A stretch of DNA of 64,000 nt from Phycisphaerae bacterium (GTDB lineage: Bacteria; Planctomycetota; Phycisphaerae; Phycisphaerales; SM1A02): positions 34,959-98,958 of the forward strand of contig JAERSY010000059.1 of NCBI GenBank assembly GCA_016845245.1, in the 5' to 3' direction. A model generated the notes under the pieces. That model was not told the origin of the DNA, searched no databases, and saw only the letters and a list, made by a program, of their open reading frames with translations. Each line of letters starts with the position of its first letter. The first letter of the stretch is position 1. Of this stretch, positions 27,410 through 36,052 are shown in pieces. Made by a program: the position numbers and the translations under genes.

Positions 27410-28008
27410 CTCATCCATTTGATGATTTTTTACCGAAGTCTTGGCACGTTGCCCGAGCGGACCAGCGTGTTGTGAAGTTTGGCATCATGTTTGTCGTACT
27501 AATTTCACTTGCGACAGTCGGCGCATTTGTTGTCAGCATGGATAACTGGCGTAGCGTTGCTCAAGACAGCATGGAAGTTTCGAAACAGTGGAACGAAGCA
27601 CAGCACCGTGTCCATGAGTATGTCAAAGTGCAAAAAGAACTCAAGGATGCTGTCGAGAAAGCGCAAGAAATTGAACAACACCTCGACGGGATTCCTCGTT
27701 CCGTGTTGCTTTGGGAAATGACGCAGTTGTTACCCCAAGAGTCAGTGCTTGATGACATTCGCCTAGAAACTCGAAGACGCGTCTTAAAGGATGATGACGT
27801 GCATGTCACGGAGTTCATCACACTCCTTGGCGTTGCTCAACATGACAGTTTTATCTCTGCATACATTGAGGCACTTTCAAATTCACAATATTTTGAAAAT
27901 GTATCGCTCCAGTATGCTCAAGAAACTCGTGTTGATTCACAAAGACAATTTGCAATTCATATGGAAGTGAGCCGTGGTGCAACACTTGCAATGGAGGATT
28001 CTCAATGA
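27406..28008 (+). CDS. pilN: PilN-like inner-membrane assembly protein
   Basis: A 200-residue bitopic protein. Short cytoplasmic N-terminus (MTHPFDDFLPKSW), then a membrane helix at about residues 25-45 (FGIMFVVLISLATVGAFVV), a coiled coil (about 55-95, with KVQKELKDAVEKAQEIEQH), and a C-terminal ferredoxin-like domain. This is the PilN layout. A GGGGG just before the ATG supports the start at 27406; a longer in-frame start at 27340 has no support. It overlaps both neighbours by four bases. Confidence 0.7.
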   Translation: MTHPFDDFLPKSWHVARADQRVVKFGIMFVVLISLATVGAFVVSMDNWRSVAQDSMEVSKQWNEAQHRVHEYVKVQKELKDAVEKAQEIEQHLDGIPRSVLLWEMTQLLPQESVLDDIRLETRRRVLKDDDVHVTEFITLLGVAQHDSFISAYIEALSNSQYFENVSLQYAQETRVDSQRQFAIHMEVSRGATLAMEDSQ

Positions 28009-28544
28009 GTATTCCTAAGCGTTACATTTCATTACTCGCACTTCTTGCAGGTGTCCCAATGGCTGCGTGGGTCATGGCTTACAAGCCAATCAATAGCGCA
28101 GTTGCTGAAACCGCGAGCGAAATCAGAGTGCAAACAAGCAGACTATCAAACTTCCCAGAACTCAATGGTCAATACCGCGAGATGATTGCAATGGTAAGTG
28201 AACTTGAAGAAGCTACTGAGAGCGCTCTACAAAGTATTCCAAGTGCGCCTGAAGCAGAATCATGGTTAGAAAACGTATCTGATGTTGCGTCCGCTCATCA
28301 CTTAACGATGAAATCTGTCACGACATCGGGCACAAAAGAGTCAGGAGAATATGGGATCATGCCAATTGATCTTAGCATTGCTGGCAGTTTTGACGGCGTG
28401 TATGACTTCATCCAGTCCCTAGAACAAATGGAACGGTTGTCACGCATCGAGCGGATGACGATTCATCGAGTGAGGGACGACTTTATCGATGTTCGTTTTG
28501 TGATTCATCTCATCTACAACAATCAAACGGAGCAACAACAATGA
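28005..28544 (+). CDS. pilO: PilO-like inner-membrane assembly protein
   Basis: A 179-residue bitopic protein. A membrane helix at residues 6-26 (YISLLALLAGVPMAAWVM) is followed by a helical segment and then by a small alpha/beta domain with DLSIAGSFDGVYDFIQSLEQMER. That last pattern is typical of PilO and GspM ferredoxin-like folds. PilO pairs with PilN in the periplasm to hold the inner-membrane platform. The call relies on order in the operon and topology. Confidence 0.7.
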   Translation: MSIPKRYISLLALLAGVPMAAWVMAYKPINSAVAETASEIRVQTSRLSNFPELNGQYREMIAMVSELEEATESALQSIPSAPEAESWLENVSDVASAHHLTMKSVTTSGTKESGEYGIMPIDLSIAGSFDGVYDFIQSLEQMERLSRIERMTIHRVRDDFIDVRFVIHLIYNNQTEQQQ

Positions 28545-29164
28545 CAGTACCGCTCCAGTACATTCATAAATACAACAGCGCAACTCTTTTTGTAGCCATT
28601 GCGGCAATCGCACTCTTTGCTGAACTCATGTTTATGCGTTCATTTGTACCCGCGGTTCAAGCAAACGAAACCAAAGAATCAAAAGCACTCATGAATCAAA
28701 TTTGTAGTGTTGACGCTATCGCAAAAACCGCAACGCTCATTGCAACAACAAAGCAATCGACTCAGAACATGACTGCTCGATTGTCGGGTGACGTTCATTC
28801 ATGGCAGCGTCCATTACAAGAACTCCACGCGTTCGGGAAACAACCAAAGGCAGTAGCGGCCTCGCACCATGTTGAACGTTCCGAACAAGTCGCAGATGTC
28901 GAAATTGACGCAGAGTTTGCTGCTAATCAACTCATGGTCCAGTCAGTCATGCGTGGAAAGCGCTCCCTTGCGAACATCAATGGACAAATTTATCGCGTCG
29001 GTGATGACATTTCGCTCCGCGGCGGCTCATTGATTGTTGAACTTACAGAAGTAAACAACAATTCTGTGGTTATATCGATTTCAGGAAACAACGGCGAAGC
29101 AACAACGCGAACGATTTATCTCGACGGTTATGAACAATTTGCCTCAGAAAGCTATATCCAATGA
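28541..29164 (+). CDS. PilP/GspC-like periplasmic linker protein
   Basis: A 207-residue protein with one membrane segment (about residues 17-35, LFVAIAAIALFAELMFM), a long linker, and a C-terminal beta domain. That domain reads ANINGQIYRVGDDI, then SLIVELTEVNNNSVVIS and TRTIYLDGY. It resembles the homology region of PilP and GspC, which links the inner-membrane platform to an outer-membrane secretin. No lipobox is seen, unlike typical PilP. No secretin gene is in the window. Confidence 0.6.
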   Translation: MTVPLQYIHKYNSATLFVAIAAIALFAELMFMRSFVPAVQANETKESKALMNQICSVDAIAKTATLIATTKQSTQNMTARLSGDVHSWQRPLQELHAFGKQPKAVAASHHVERSEQVADVEIDAEFAANQLMVQSVMRGKRSLANINGQIYRVGDDISLRGGSLIVELTEVNNNSVVISISGNNGEATTRTIYLDGYEQFASESYIQ

Positions 29165-30861
29165 AACCACTCCAATCAAAAAGTGAACAGCCAACAGCGT
29201 CTTTTGCTCAAAAGGTGATTAACTTCCTCAACGATGCGAGCGAGTTTACGCCTGATATTGAATCACGCTTTAAGCAACTTCAACGAAATGCAAAAGGGCG
29301 GTCAATCGGCGACTTGCTTGTTGACGCGGGGATTGATGAGTCCAAAGCACAGCAAGCCATCGCAACAGTTTCTGGTTTCACATTTCATCAGTTAGAAGAC
29401 GATGATGTTTCAATAGAAATCGTCGAACGCATTGGTTTGTCTTGGTGCATAGAACATCGTGTCATTCCATTAAAGTTAAATGGGGAGCAAGTTGTTGCGG
29501 CAAGTTCAGTTGAAGACTTGTTCCACGTCGATGATCTTATGTTTGTCATTGGAGAACAAGTTGACCAAGTTCTCGTCACACCTCGCGCGCTTCGCATTGC
29601 ACTTGAGTGTCTTGAGAAACAGCGCGCGCAAGCTGAAGAATGTGAAGATTCATTCATTGTCGAAGATTGCATGGACTCATCGCTTGACTTAGAGTCCGTC
29701 ACGGCGGATGCAGCGTCGTCTCCAGTTGTGAGCACAGTGAGTTCAATGATTGAAACTGCCGTACGTGAAAATGCGTCAGACATACACTTTGAACCGAGAG
29801 TCGAAGGTTCCATCATGCGTTACCGCATTGATGGTGTGCTCCATGACCTCATGCACGCAGACAAAACGCTCCATAATGCAATCGTAAGCCGAATCAAAAT
29901 TCTCGCCAATCTAGATATTGCTGAACGGCGTGTTCCACAAGATGGACGTATCCGAGCAACAGTACTCGGAAGGCCAATTGATTTACGTGTTTCAACAGTG
30001 CCGACACCCAAAGGGGAAAAGGTCGTCCTTCGTTTGCTTGATGAAAAAAACATTCGCATCGGTCTTGGCGATTTAGGTTTTCAAGAAGAAACACTCAATC
30101 GATGGAAGGATGAGATTGGTAATCCGCACGGAATCATTCTTGTGACAGGCCCAACTGGTTGTGGTAAAACAACAACCCTTTACTCATCACTGCAAGAAAT
30201 GGATTGCAAACGCTTAAACATTTCTACGGTTGAAGATCCTGTTGAATATGAGCTTGATGGCATCACGCAAATTCAAGTTCACGAACAAATTGAAATGACA
30301 TTCGCAAAGGCACTTCGGGCGTTATTGCGGCAAGACCCTGATGTTGTGCTTCTTGGCGAGATTCGTGATTACGAAACAGCATCAACTGCAATACAAGCTG
30401 CAATGACTGGTCACCTTGTACTTTCAACGCTCCATACGAATGATGCACCCTCATCGATGACGCGGCTTATCAACATCGGCATCGAACCCTTTCTCGTTGC
30501 CTCTGCTGTGAACGCTGTCTTGGCTCAACGACTTGCTCGCAAAGTGTGTCCAAAGTGTGTTGAAATGAAAAAGCCAACGCAACAAGAGAAGGAACTCCTC
30601 AAAGGGTACTCATGTAAGGAGATTCCGCATGCAGTCGGTTGCTCATCGTGTCGTGGAAGTGGTTACGCAGGGCGGATTGGTTTGTATGAACTTCTGATTA
30701 TGGACGATGAATTACGCGATGCAATCGCTGGGAACCCTTCAATCACTGCGTTTAGAAACTTAGCCATCGAACGTGGCATGGTCAATCTTCAAGCGGATGG
30801 GTTTGCAAAAGTTGCACAAGGGCTCACGACCATTGATGAAATCTACCGCCTCACGCATTAA
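29161..30861 (+). CDS. GspE/PilB-type assembly ATPase
   Basis: A hexameric ATPase that drives pilus or pseudopilus assembly, 566 residues. Order: an N-terminal MshEN-like domain (about residues 35-150), an N2 domain with ASDIHFEPRVEG, RRVPQDGR, then the ATPase core. The core has GPTGCGKTTTL (Walker A, about residue 330), the Asp box VEDPVEYELDG, RQDPDVVLLGEIRD (Walker B, about 395), and the His box GHLVLSTLHTND. The zinc-binding Cys residues are KVCPKC and GCSSCRG, with GYAGRIGLYELL. It ends the pilMNOP operon with a 4-base overlap. Confidence 0.93.
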   Translation: MKPLQSKSEQPTASFAQKVINFLNDASEFTPDIESRFKQLQRNAKGRSIGDLLVDAGIDESKAQQAIATVSGFTFHQLEDDDVSIEIVERIGLSWCIEHRVIPLKLNGEQVVAASSVEDLFHVDDLMFVIGEQVDQVLVTPRALRIALECLEKQRAQAEECEDSFIVEDCMDSSLDLESVTADAASSPVVSTVSSMIETAVRENASDIHFEPRVEGSIMRYRIDGVLHDLMHADKTLHNAIVSRIKILANLDIAERRVPQDGRIRATVLGRPIDLRVSTVPTPKGEKVVLRLLDEKNIRIGLGDLGFQEETLNRWKDEIGNPHGIILVTGPTGCGKTTTLYSSLQEMDCKRLNISTVEDPVEYELDGITQIQVHEQIEMTFAKALRALLRQDPDVVLLGEIRDYETASTAIQAAMTGHLVLSTLHTNDAPSSMTRLINIGIEPFLVASAVNAVLAQRLARKVCPKCVEMKKPTQQEKELLKGYSCKEIPHAVGCSSCRGSGYAGRIGLYELLIMDDELRDAIAGNPSITAFRNLAIERGMVNLQADGFAKVAQGLTTIDEIYRLTH

Positions 30862-30863
30862 CG

Positions 30864-31400
30864 TTACGTAAATGGTGAGATGAGTAAGACGCACCACACG
30901 ATGGATGCGACGCCCGTTTTCCCAAGCACGCCAAGAATACGCCCAATCGTTGCGCCAGTTGCAGACTTAGCAATCTGGCCCATATCGGGCGGTTCCTTGT
31001 GCGTCAGTTCCGCAAGCACTGTGCCGCCGAATGCACCAAGAATCGCGCCAATCAAAGTACCGATGAGTGGAATTGGAATGAGCGGCGTACCAAGAATCGC
31101 CCCAATGATGCTCCCAACAATTGCACCGAACATCGCTCTGTTTGAGCCGCCACCAACTTTTGAGCCTAATCCACTTGCAACAAGTTCGATGATTTCTCCA
31201 ACAACCATTAAGCCAACACAAACGCCAATGGTGAGCCAGCCCCACGTGTCAGTTCCTCCCCAAAGCGTATCGCTCAGTTCAATCCCGACAGCCCCAATAA
31301 CGAGAATCCAGCCACCCGGCAAACCCACAAGCGTGACAAAGACGCACAGCGCGCCAAAGAGCATGTAGAGCGAGAAGATAATGAGTGTGATCCAATCCAT
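30864..31400 (-). CDS. DUF456 family membrane protein
   Basis: A 178-residue, very hydrophobic, Gly-rich membrane protein of the DUF456 family, of unknown function. The conserved early motif LVGLPGGWILVI is clear, as are the Gly-zipper repeats VGGGSNRAMFGAIVGSIIGA and LIGAILGAFGGT. About four membrane spans are likely. It lies at the 3' end of the leftward group mutase, hisS, mqnB, DUF456, and converges on gspE with only two bases between the stops. Confidence 0.8.
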   Translation of the reverse strand: MDWITLIIFSLYMLFGALCVFVTLVGLPGGWILVIGAVGIELSDTLWGGTDTWGWLTIGVCVGLMVVGEIIELVASGLGSKVGGGSNRAMFGAIVGSIIGAILGTPLIPIPLIGTLIGAILGAFGGTVLAELTHKEPPDMGQIAKSATGATIGRILGVLGKTGVASIVWCVLLISPFT

Positions 31401-31426
31401 GTGGTTTATCCTACATCAAGACGGCG

Positions 31427-32071
31427 TTACTCAGCCGTCTTCCATAACAATTGCAGCACTTGGGTTGTGACATGCTCTAACTTTTCAAATGCAAGCGGCA
31501 AATCCCATGATTGTGAATCGCGGTTGCCCGTCGTGTTTGAAATCACTCGAACTTCAATAGCAGGCGTATTCATTTGTGTTGCGACATGCAAGACTGCTGC
31601 GCCTTCCATCGCTTCAGCGATTGCGCCTGTTCGTTGAACAACACTGCTTGCATGTTCATCGGTTCCACTGCAGGTCGCGACGGTGGCAATCGTGCCAACC
31701 GTGCCCATGCTGCTTAACTGTTCAATCATCCAAGCATCAGCGGGAACACGATTGCCCTCAAACTGACCAAGTGTGAAACCCATGTCGCCAATGTCTTGAA
31801 ACCCGTCTGGCGATTGAAGCCCTTCTTCCATGTAGACGCTTTCACTGCCGATGACGACATCACCAATGTTTAGACCACTCTCTGGCAACGCACCTGCAAC
31901 CCCGATGTTGACAATCCAATGAAAGGGGCCGTCACTAAGTAACGCAGCCATTGTTGCAGCGGCAGCATTCGTTCTCCCGATTCCGCCAGAAACCACGAAC
32001 GTACCCTTCGGTTTACCAATTGCATCTGCTTCCGCATCAACAGCCGTTACGATGAGAATACGCCGCGCCAT
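31427..32071 (-). CDS. mqnB: Futalosine hydrolase (nucleoside phosphorylase family)
   Basis: MqnB releases hypoxanthine from futalosine in the alternative menaquinone pathway. The fold is that of purine nucleoside phosphorylases: VSGGIGRTNAAAAT near the N-terminus, WIVNIGVAGAL, then AEAMEGAAVLH and RVISNTTGNRDSQSWDL. The last two blocks match futalosine hydrolases better than MTA/SAH nucleosidases. Length of 214 residues fits. The start overlaps the stop of hisS by one base (TAATG). Other menaquinone genes are not in the window. An MTA/SAH nucleosidase is the main alternative. Confidence 0.8.
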   Translation of the reverse strand: MARRILIVTAVDAEADAIGKPKGTFVVSGGIGRTNAAAATMAALLSDGPFHWIVNIGVAGALPESGLNIGDVVIGSESVYMEEGLQSPDGFQDIGDMGFTLGQFEGNRVPADAWMIEQLSSMGTVGTIATVATCSGTDEHASSVVQRTGAIAEAMEGAAVLHVATQMNTPAIEVRVISNTTGNRDSQSWDLPLAFEKLEHVTTQVLQLLWKTAE

Positions 32072-33312
32072 TATGAAAAGTGTTCAACAACCGATGCAAG
32101 TGGAACTTGAATCTGCTCGCCACTCTCAAGATTCTTCACAACGACGTTGCCTTCTTCAAGTTCAGCGCCAAGGATAATCGCGTTTTTCGCTCGAGTTTTC
32201 CCTGCTTCGGTAAGCAGTTTCCCGACATTGCGTGTCGTTTTATACGATTGTCTTGCATGGATGCCATGTGCACGAAGTGATGAGACGATGTTTGGTATTG
32301 CGTCATCGCCTTCATCTGATGCGCTCACGACGAAAACTTCTGGAGTTGGCATGTAGGCATCGCCTTCTTCAAGCAATCCCTTATCTTTGAGCACAAGCGA
32401 AAGCACAACATCACCCATTCCGAAACCAACTGCGGGCATTGCAGGACCGCCAAACATTTCGATGAGTTTGTCATACCGACCGCCGCCAGCAATCGCTCGC
32501 TCTGCGCCGCTTCGTTCATGAATTTCAAACACGATGCCGGTGTAGTACGCGAGCCCGCGAACAATACCGAAGTCAAACGTGCACCAATCGGCAACGCCCC
32601 AGCGTGATAACTCAGTTTGAAGGACATCAAGATCGGGATGCGAAATTTCTGTATTGCCATCAAATTGTGTGAATGCAGCTTCTGGCAAGCCAGCTTCGTT
32701 TACCTTTGAGAGAAAGGTTTCATCATCCATTTTTTCTTTCTTATCAAGCAGTGCGAGTGCTTGGTCTAGTTGAGAAGCATCCAGCCCACTTTCTAGCAAC
32801 ATGCTCGTTACGACACTTCTGTGACTGATGCGAACGACAACGTCATTGTGGGTGAGTCCAAGTTCTGCAAGTGCGTGAATTGCAGTTGCAATGACTTCAG
32901 CATCAGCAGAAGGCGCGTCAATTCCAAGAAGGTCGACGTTCCACTGCTTAAACTCACGCAATCGTCCTCGCTGAGGTCGTTCTGCTCTAAAGTGACTTGG
33001 GATACCAAACCACTTTGTTGGTACTGAAAGGGAGCGTCCTTTGGCAGCTGCCATGCGAGCAAGGGTTGGTGTGAACTCTGGCCTAAGCGCATAATCAACA
33101 TCGCCACCTGCGCGTTTGAAACTAAAGAGTTCGCTCACGATGCCTTCGCCACTTTTTACAGTGTATAAATCGAGGTGCTCAAAAGTTGGACCTTCAATTT
33201 CATCAAACCCTGCGTTTACTGAAGCCGTTCGCCACGCACATTCAATGTGATGAAGTGCAGCGAGTTCTGCAGGAAAAAAATCTCTTGTGCCTTTCGGGTG
33301 TTGGTGTGCCAC
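32071..33312 (-). CDS. hisS: Histidyl-tRNA synthetase
   Basis: HisRS charges tRNA-His. It is a class II synthetase of 413 residues: GTRDFFPAE at the start, motif 2 region YALRPEFTPTLAR with FRAERPQRGRLREFKQWNVD, and the His-specific block GIVRGLAYYTGIVFEI. Motif 3 follows with GGGRYDKL and GFGMGDVV. The C-terminal anticodon-binding domain includes ARQSYKTTRNVGKLL. It is co-directional with the upstream mutase (11 bases apart) and overlaps mqnB. Confidence 0.95.
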   Translation of the reverse strand: MAHQHPKGTRDFFPAELAALHHIECAWRTASVNAGFDEIEGPTFEHLDLYTVKSGEGIVSELFSFKRAGGDVDYALRPEFTPTLARMAAAKGRSLSVPTKWFGIPSHFRAERPQRGRLREFKQWNVDLLGIDAPSADAEVIATAIHALAELGLTHNDVVVRISHRSVVTSMLLESGLDASQLDQALALLDKKEKMDDETFLSKVNEAGLPEAAFTQFDGNTEISHPDLDVLQTELSRWGVADWCTFDFGIVRGLAYYTGIVFEIHERSGAERAIAGGGRYDKLIEMFGGPAMPAVGFGMGDVVLSLVLKDKGLLEEGDAYMPTPEVFVVSASDEGDDAIPNIVSSLRAHGIHARQSYKTTRNVGKLLTEAGKTRAKNAIILGAELEEGNVVVKNLESGEQIQVPLASVVEHFS

Positions 33313-33323
33313 GTGTGGTTAGT

Positions 33324-34943
33324 TTACCACTCTGGACCGCCGCTGTAGCGACCAAAGACATCTGCCATCGCTTGGACCATTTCACCAAGCGTACAACGAG
33401 CAAGTGCACCATCGACAAGTGAGGACATCACATTCTCATCATTTCGTGCTGCATCTCGAATGGCGTCAAGCGCCTTCATTGCGTCATCGTGATTCCGTTC
33501 CTTCAGGAAAGTGTCTAATCGTTCACATTGCGTTGATTCGACAGTGTGCGGAATCTGAAGAATGTCGACTTGGGTGTCATTGTTTCCTTCTTCATACGCG
33601 TTCACGCCAACGATGATTCGGTCGCCAGCTTCCATTTCCTGACCAAATCGATAGGACGCTTCGGCGATTGACCGTCTGAAATATCCTATGTGAATACCAG
33701 ATACAACGCCGCCAAGACCGTCAATCTCATTGATGATGTCATTTGCGTCTGATTCCATTTGGTCGGTCAATGATTCAACAAAGTAAGAACCAGCAAGCGG
33801 GTCAACTGTTCGGTGGACACCAGTTTCATGTGCAAGAATTTGTTGCGTTCGAAGCGCAACTCTTACAGCTGTTTCAGTTGGGAGGCCAAGCGTTTCATCC
33901 ATTGAGTCTGTATGCAGACTTTGGCAACCGCCAAGCACACCAGCCATTGCTTGATATGCAACGCGCACGATGTTATTGAGTGGCTGTTGTTCAGTCAGTG
34001 AACATCCTGCTGTTTGAACGTGCGTACGCATGAGGAGTGACCGGTCGTTCTTTGCGCCATATCGCTCCTTCATCGCAGTCGCCCAAATTCTTCTTGCTGC
34101 ACGCAGTTTGCAGATTTCTTCAAAGAATTCGTTGTGAGAGTTGAAGAAGAATGAAAGTCGTGGAGCAAACGCATCAACATCGAGGCCGCGTTTCATGCAT
34201 GCCTCAACATATTCCATGCCATCTCGAAGTGTGAATGCGAGTTCTTGCGTTGCTGTTGAGCCCGCTTCGCGGATGTGATATCCAGAAATTGAAACACTAT
34301 TCCAACGTTTGGTGTACTTCGTTGCAAACTCGATGGTGTCTACAACGAGTTTGACAGACGCTTCCGGTGGATAGATAAACTCATTTTGAGAATGGAACTC
34401 TTTGAGGATGTCATTTTGGAGTGTCCCGCCTAAGTCATTCCAATCGATGCCTCGTTCTTTTGCCATGGCAAGATACATTGCCCAAATGACACATGCGGGA
34501 CCATTAATCGTTTGACTTACAGTGACTTCACCGACTGGGATGTCAGCGTACAGTCGATGCATGTCATCGATGGTATCGATTGCAACACCGCATCGCCCGA
34601 CTTCACCAGCGGAGAGCGGATCATTACTATCACGGCCCATGAGTGTTGGCAAATCGAATGCTGTTGAAAGCCCAGTGTTTGTTTTTGTGCCTTTCGCATT
34701 TTCAAGCAGATACTTGAAGCGTGCATTCGTATCTTCAGCTGAGCCGAAGCCCGCAAACTGCCGCATCGTCCAAAGGCGAGAGCGATACATCGTCTCGTGG
34801 ACACCGCGGGTGTACGGAAATTGGCCCGGCGTACCGATTTCAGGGTCAATCACGCCATCTTTTGGTTGATAGAGCGGGTCAATGATGTAGCCAGATAGAG
34901 AGACTGCATCTGCATCTGTTGAATGTGTCGTCGACATGGCCAT
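33324..34943 (-). CDS. Acyl-CoA mutase large subunit (methylmalonyl-CoA mutase family)
   Basis: A B12-dependent acyl-CoA mutase catalytic subunit, 539 residues. Typical blocks: GQFPYTRGVHETMY, WTMRQFAGFG, GLSTAFDLPTLMG, VSISGYHIREAG, RTHVQTAGCSLTEQQPLNN and DPLAGSYFVE. It stops before any cobalamin-binding domain (no DxHxxG), so a separate small subunit is needed and is not in the window. At the position of the Tyr that stacks on the substrate in methylmalonyl-CoA mutase (RGxY) it has His (RGVH), so the substrate is not certain. Methylmalonyl-CoA is the default guess. Confidence 0.82.
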   Translation of the reverse strand: MAMSTTHSTDADAVSLSGYIIDPLYQPKDGVIDPEIGTPGQFPYTRGVHETMYRSRLWTMRQFAGFGSAEDTNARFKYLLENAKGTKTNTGLSTAFDLPTLMGRDSNDPLSAGEVGRCGVAIDTIDDMHRLYADIPVGEVTVSQTINGPACVIWAMYLAMAKERGIDWNDLGGTLQNDILKEFHSQNEFIYPPEASVKLVVDTIEFATKYTKRWNSVSISGYHIREAGSTATQELAFTLRDGMEYVEACMKRGLDVDAFAPRLSFFFNSHNEFFEEICKLRAARRIWATAMKERYGAKNDRSLLMRTHVQTAGCSLTEQQPLNNIVRVAYQAMAGVLGGCQSLHTDSMDETLGLPTETAVRVALRTQQILAHETGVHRTVDPLAGSYFVESLTDQMESDANDIINEIDGLGGVVSGIHIGYFRRSIAEASYRFGQEMEAGDRIIVGVNAYEEGNNDTQVDILQIPHTVESTQCERLDTFLKERNHDDAMKALDAIRDAARNDENVMSSLVDGALARCTLGEMVQAMADVFGRYSGGPEW

Positions 34944-34997
34944 ATTGTAGCAACACCATGCCTCAAAGCCATTAAGGGCTTAGGGTTGTGGTTTTTT

Positions 34998-35038
34998 GGG
35001 TATGAGGGGTTTTACAGGGGGGTTCCGGGGGTTACGGG
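34998..35038 (+). repeat. G-run cluster, candidate G-quadruplex
   Basis: On the plus strand, guanine runs of 3, 4, 6, 5 and 3 bases begin at 34998, 35006, 35017, 35027 and 35036, with loops of 5, 7, 4 and 4 bases. This satisfies the usual G-quadruplex pattern. It overlaps the end of the leftward lipoprotein gene and precedes the leftward mutase gene, so the guanines are on the template strand of that transcription. Confidence 0.6.
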
Positions 35039-35532
35039 TCGTAACCATCGATTGGGTCGGAACCAGTGAGTTCACCACCTTGCGAAGACCACCAATCGGG
35101 TTGGTCATTGATGTCATCGACTGAAAGCGGGCGGTCAGTTGCTGGCTGAGCATACTCACCCGAATCCCGTAAATCAACGATGAGTTTTCTCGACCATCGG
35201 TCAGGCACAGTGAGTGCGTTTGAGAGCGGTCCATACTTCACGCTTGAGGGGAAGACTTCCCACATCATGAGGTCAGGCGTGATGACTTCGTTATCACCGC
35301 CATCGGTCACAAAATCGATGACGAGTTTTTTCCCAACAGGAATTTCCATCACAAAAAGATGCTCACCACTTCGGGTATCAATGAGCGTGACCGTTTTAGG
35401 CACTTCAGTTGTCGATTCCCATGTTGTCGCACTATCAGGGCCATCCGTGAATGGATTTCCGCCCGGAACATACATTTGGCACCCTGAAGCGAGTAAAAGT
35501 GACGTTAGAGTGAGTTGAAAGTGACGCATCAT
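35032..35532 (-). CDS. Predicted lipoprotein of unknown function
   Basis: A small exported protein of about 166 residues. The N-terminus MMRHFQLTLTSLLLASGCQ is a lipoprotein signal peptide with lipobox LASGC. The mature part has a beta-rich region (TVTLIDTRSGEHLFVMEIPVGKK) and a polar C-terminus with several Asp and Pro. No family is recognised. A longer in-frame start at 35577 would put non-signal sequence before the lipobox, so 35532 is preferred. It is divergent from ispF, with 49 bases between the starts. Confidence 0.65.
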   Translation of the reverse strand: MMRHFQLTLTSLLLASGCQMYVPGGNPFTDGPDSATTWESTTEVPKTVTLIDTRSGEHLFVMEIPVGKKLVIDFVTDGGDNEVITPDLMMWEVFPSSVKYGPLSNALTVPDRWSRKLIVDLRDSGEYAQPATDRPLSVDDINDQPDWWSSQGGELTGSDPIDGYDP

Positions 35533-35581
35533 TGTCATCTTACATCGGCATTTACCGCTTGGGAGGTACAATGCCAAACTA

Positions 35582-36052
35582 ATGAATTACCGAATTGGAC
35601 ATGGTTTTGACAGGCACCGATTAGAGCAGGGCGAAGGCGTTGTTCTTGGAGGCGTCCTCGTTGCGTGTGGCAAACAGACTATTGCGCACAGCGATGGCGA
35701 TGTCCTCATCCATGCCATTGCCGATGCGATGTATAGTGCAATTGGCGACGGCGATATCGGCACACATTTTTCAAATGAAGATGATGCAAATCAAGGTGCT
35801 TCGTCAGCGATTTTTCTCTCGGATGCGTTGCGTCGAAGTCAGGCACTTGGGTTCGCCGTTGTAAACGTGAGTGCGACAATCATCTGTGATGAGCCGAAGA
35901 TTGCGAGTGTTCGGGATGCAATCAATGATTCGCTCTCTGCAATGATAGAGGCGCCTGTTCATGTTCAGGGCAAAACAACGGAGGGATGCCAAAGTGTTGA
36001 TGCAATCGATGTGCACGCTGTTGCGTTGCTTTCTCAAGGAATCGAATCATGA
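35582..36052 (+). CDS. ispF: 2-C-methyl-D-erythritol 2,4-cyclodiphosphate synthase
   Basis: IspF forms the cyclic diphosphate in the non-mevalonate isoprenoid pathway. The N-terminal GHGFDRHR holds the metal-binding Asp and His, HSDGDVLIHAIADA is the signature, and GDGDIGTHF follows. The C-terminal part (KTTEGCQSVD) is shorter and more divergent than usual, but the 156-residue length is normal. It overlaps the following HD-domain gene by ATGA. No ispD is next to it. Confidence 0.92.
   Translation: MNYRIGHGFDRHRLEQGEGVVLGGVLVACGKQTIAHSDGDVLIHAIADAMYSAIGDGDIGTHFSNEDDANQGASSAIFLSDALRRSQALGFAVVNVSATIICDEPKIASVRDAINDSLSAMIEAPVHVQGKTTEGCQSVDAIDVHAVALLSQGIES

Noticed and set aside
34944..35031. Possible cobalamin riboswitch before the B12-dependent mutase gene.
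   Set aside because: No B12-box sequence or suitable space is present; the region is short and dominated by C/G runs.
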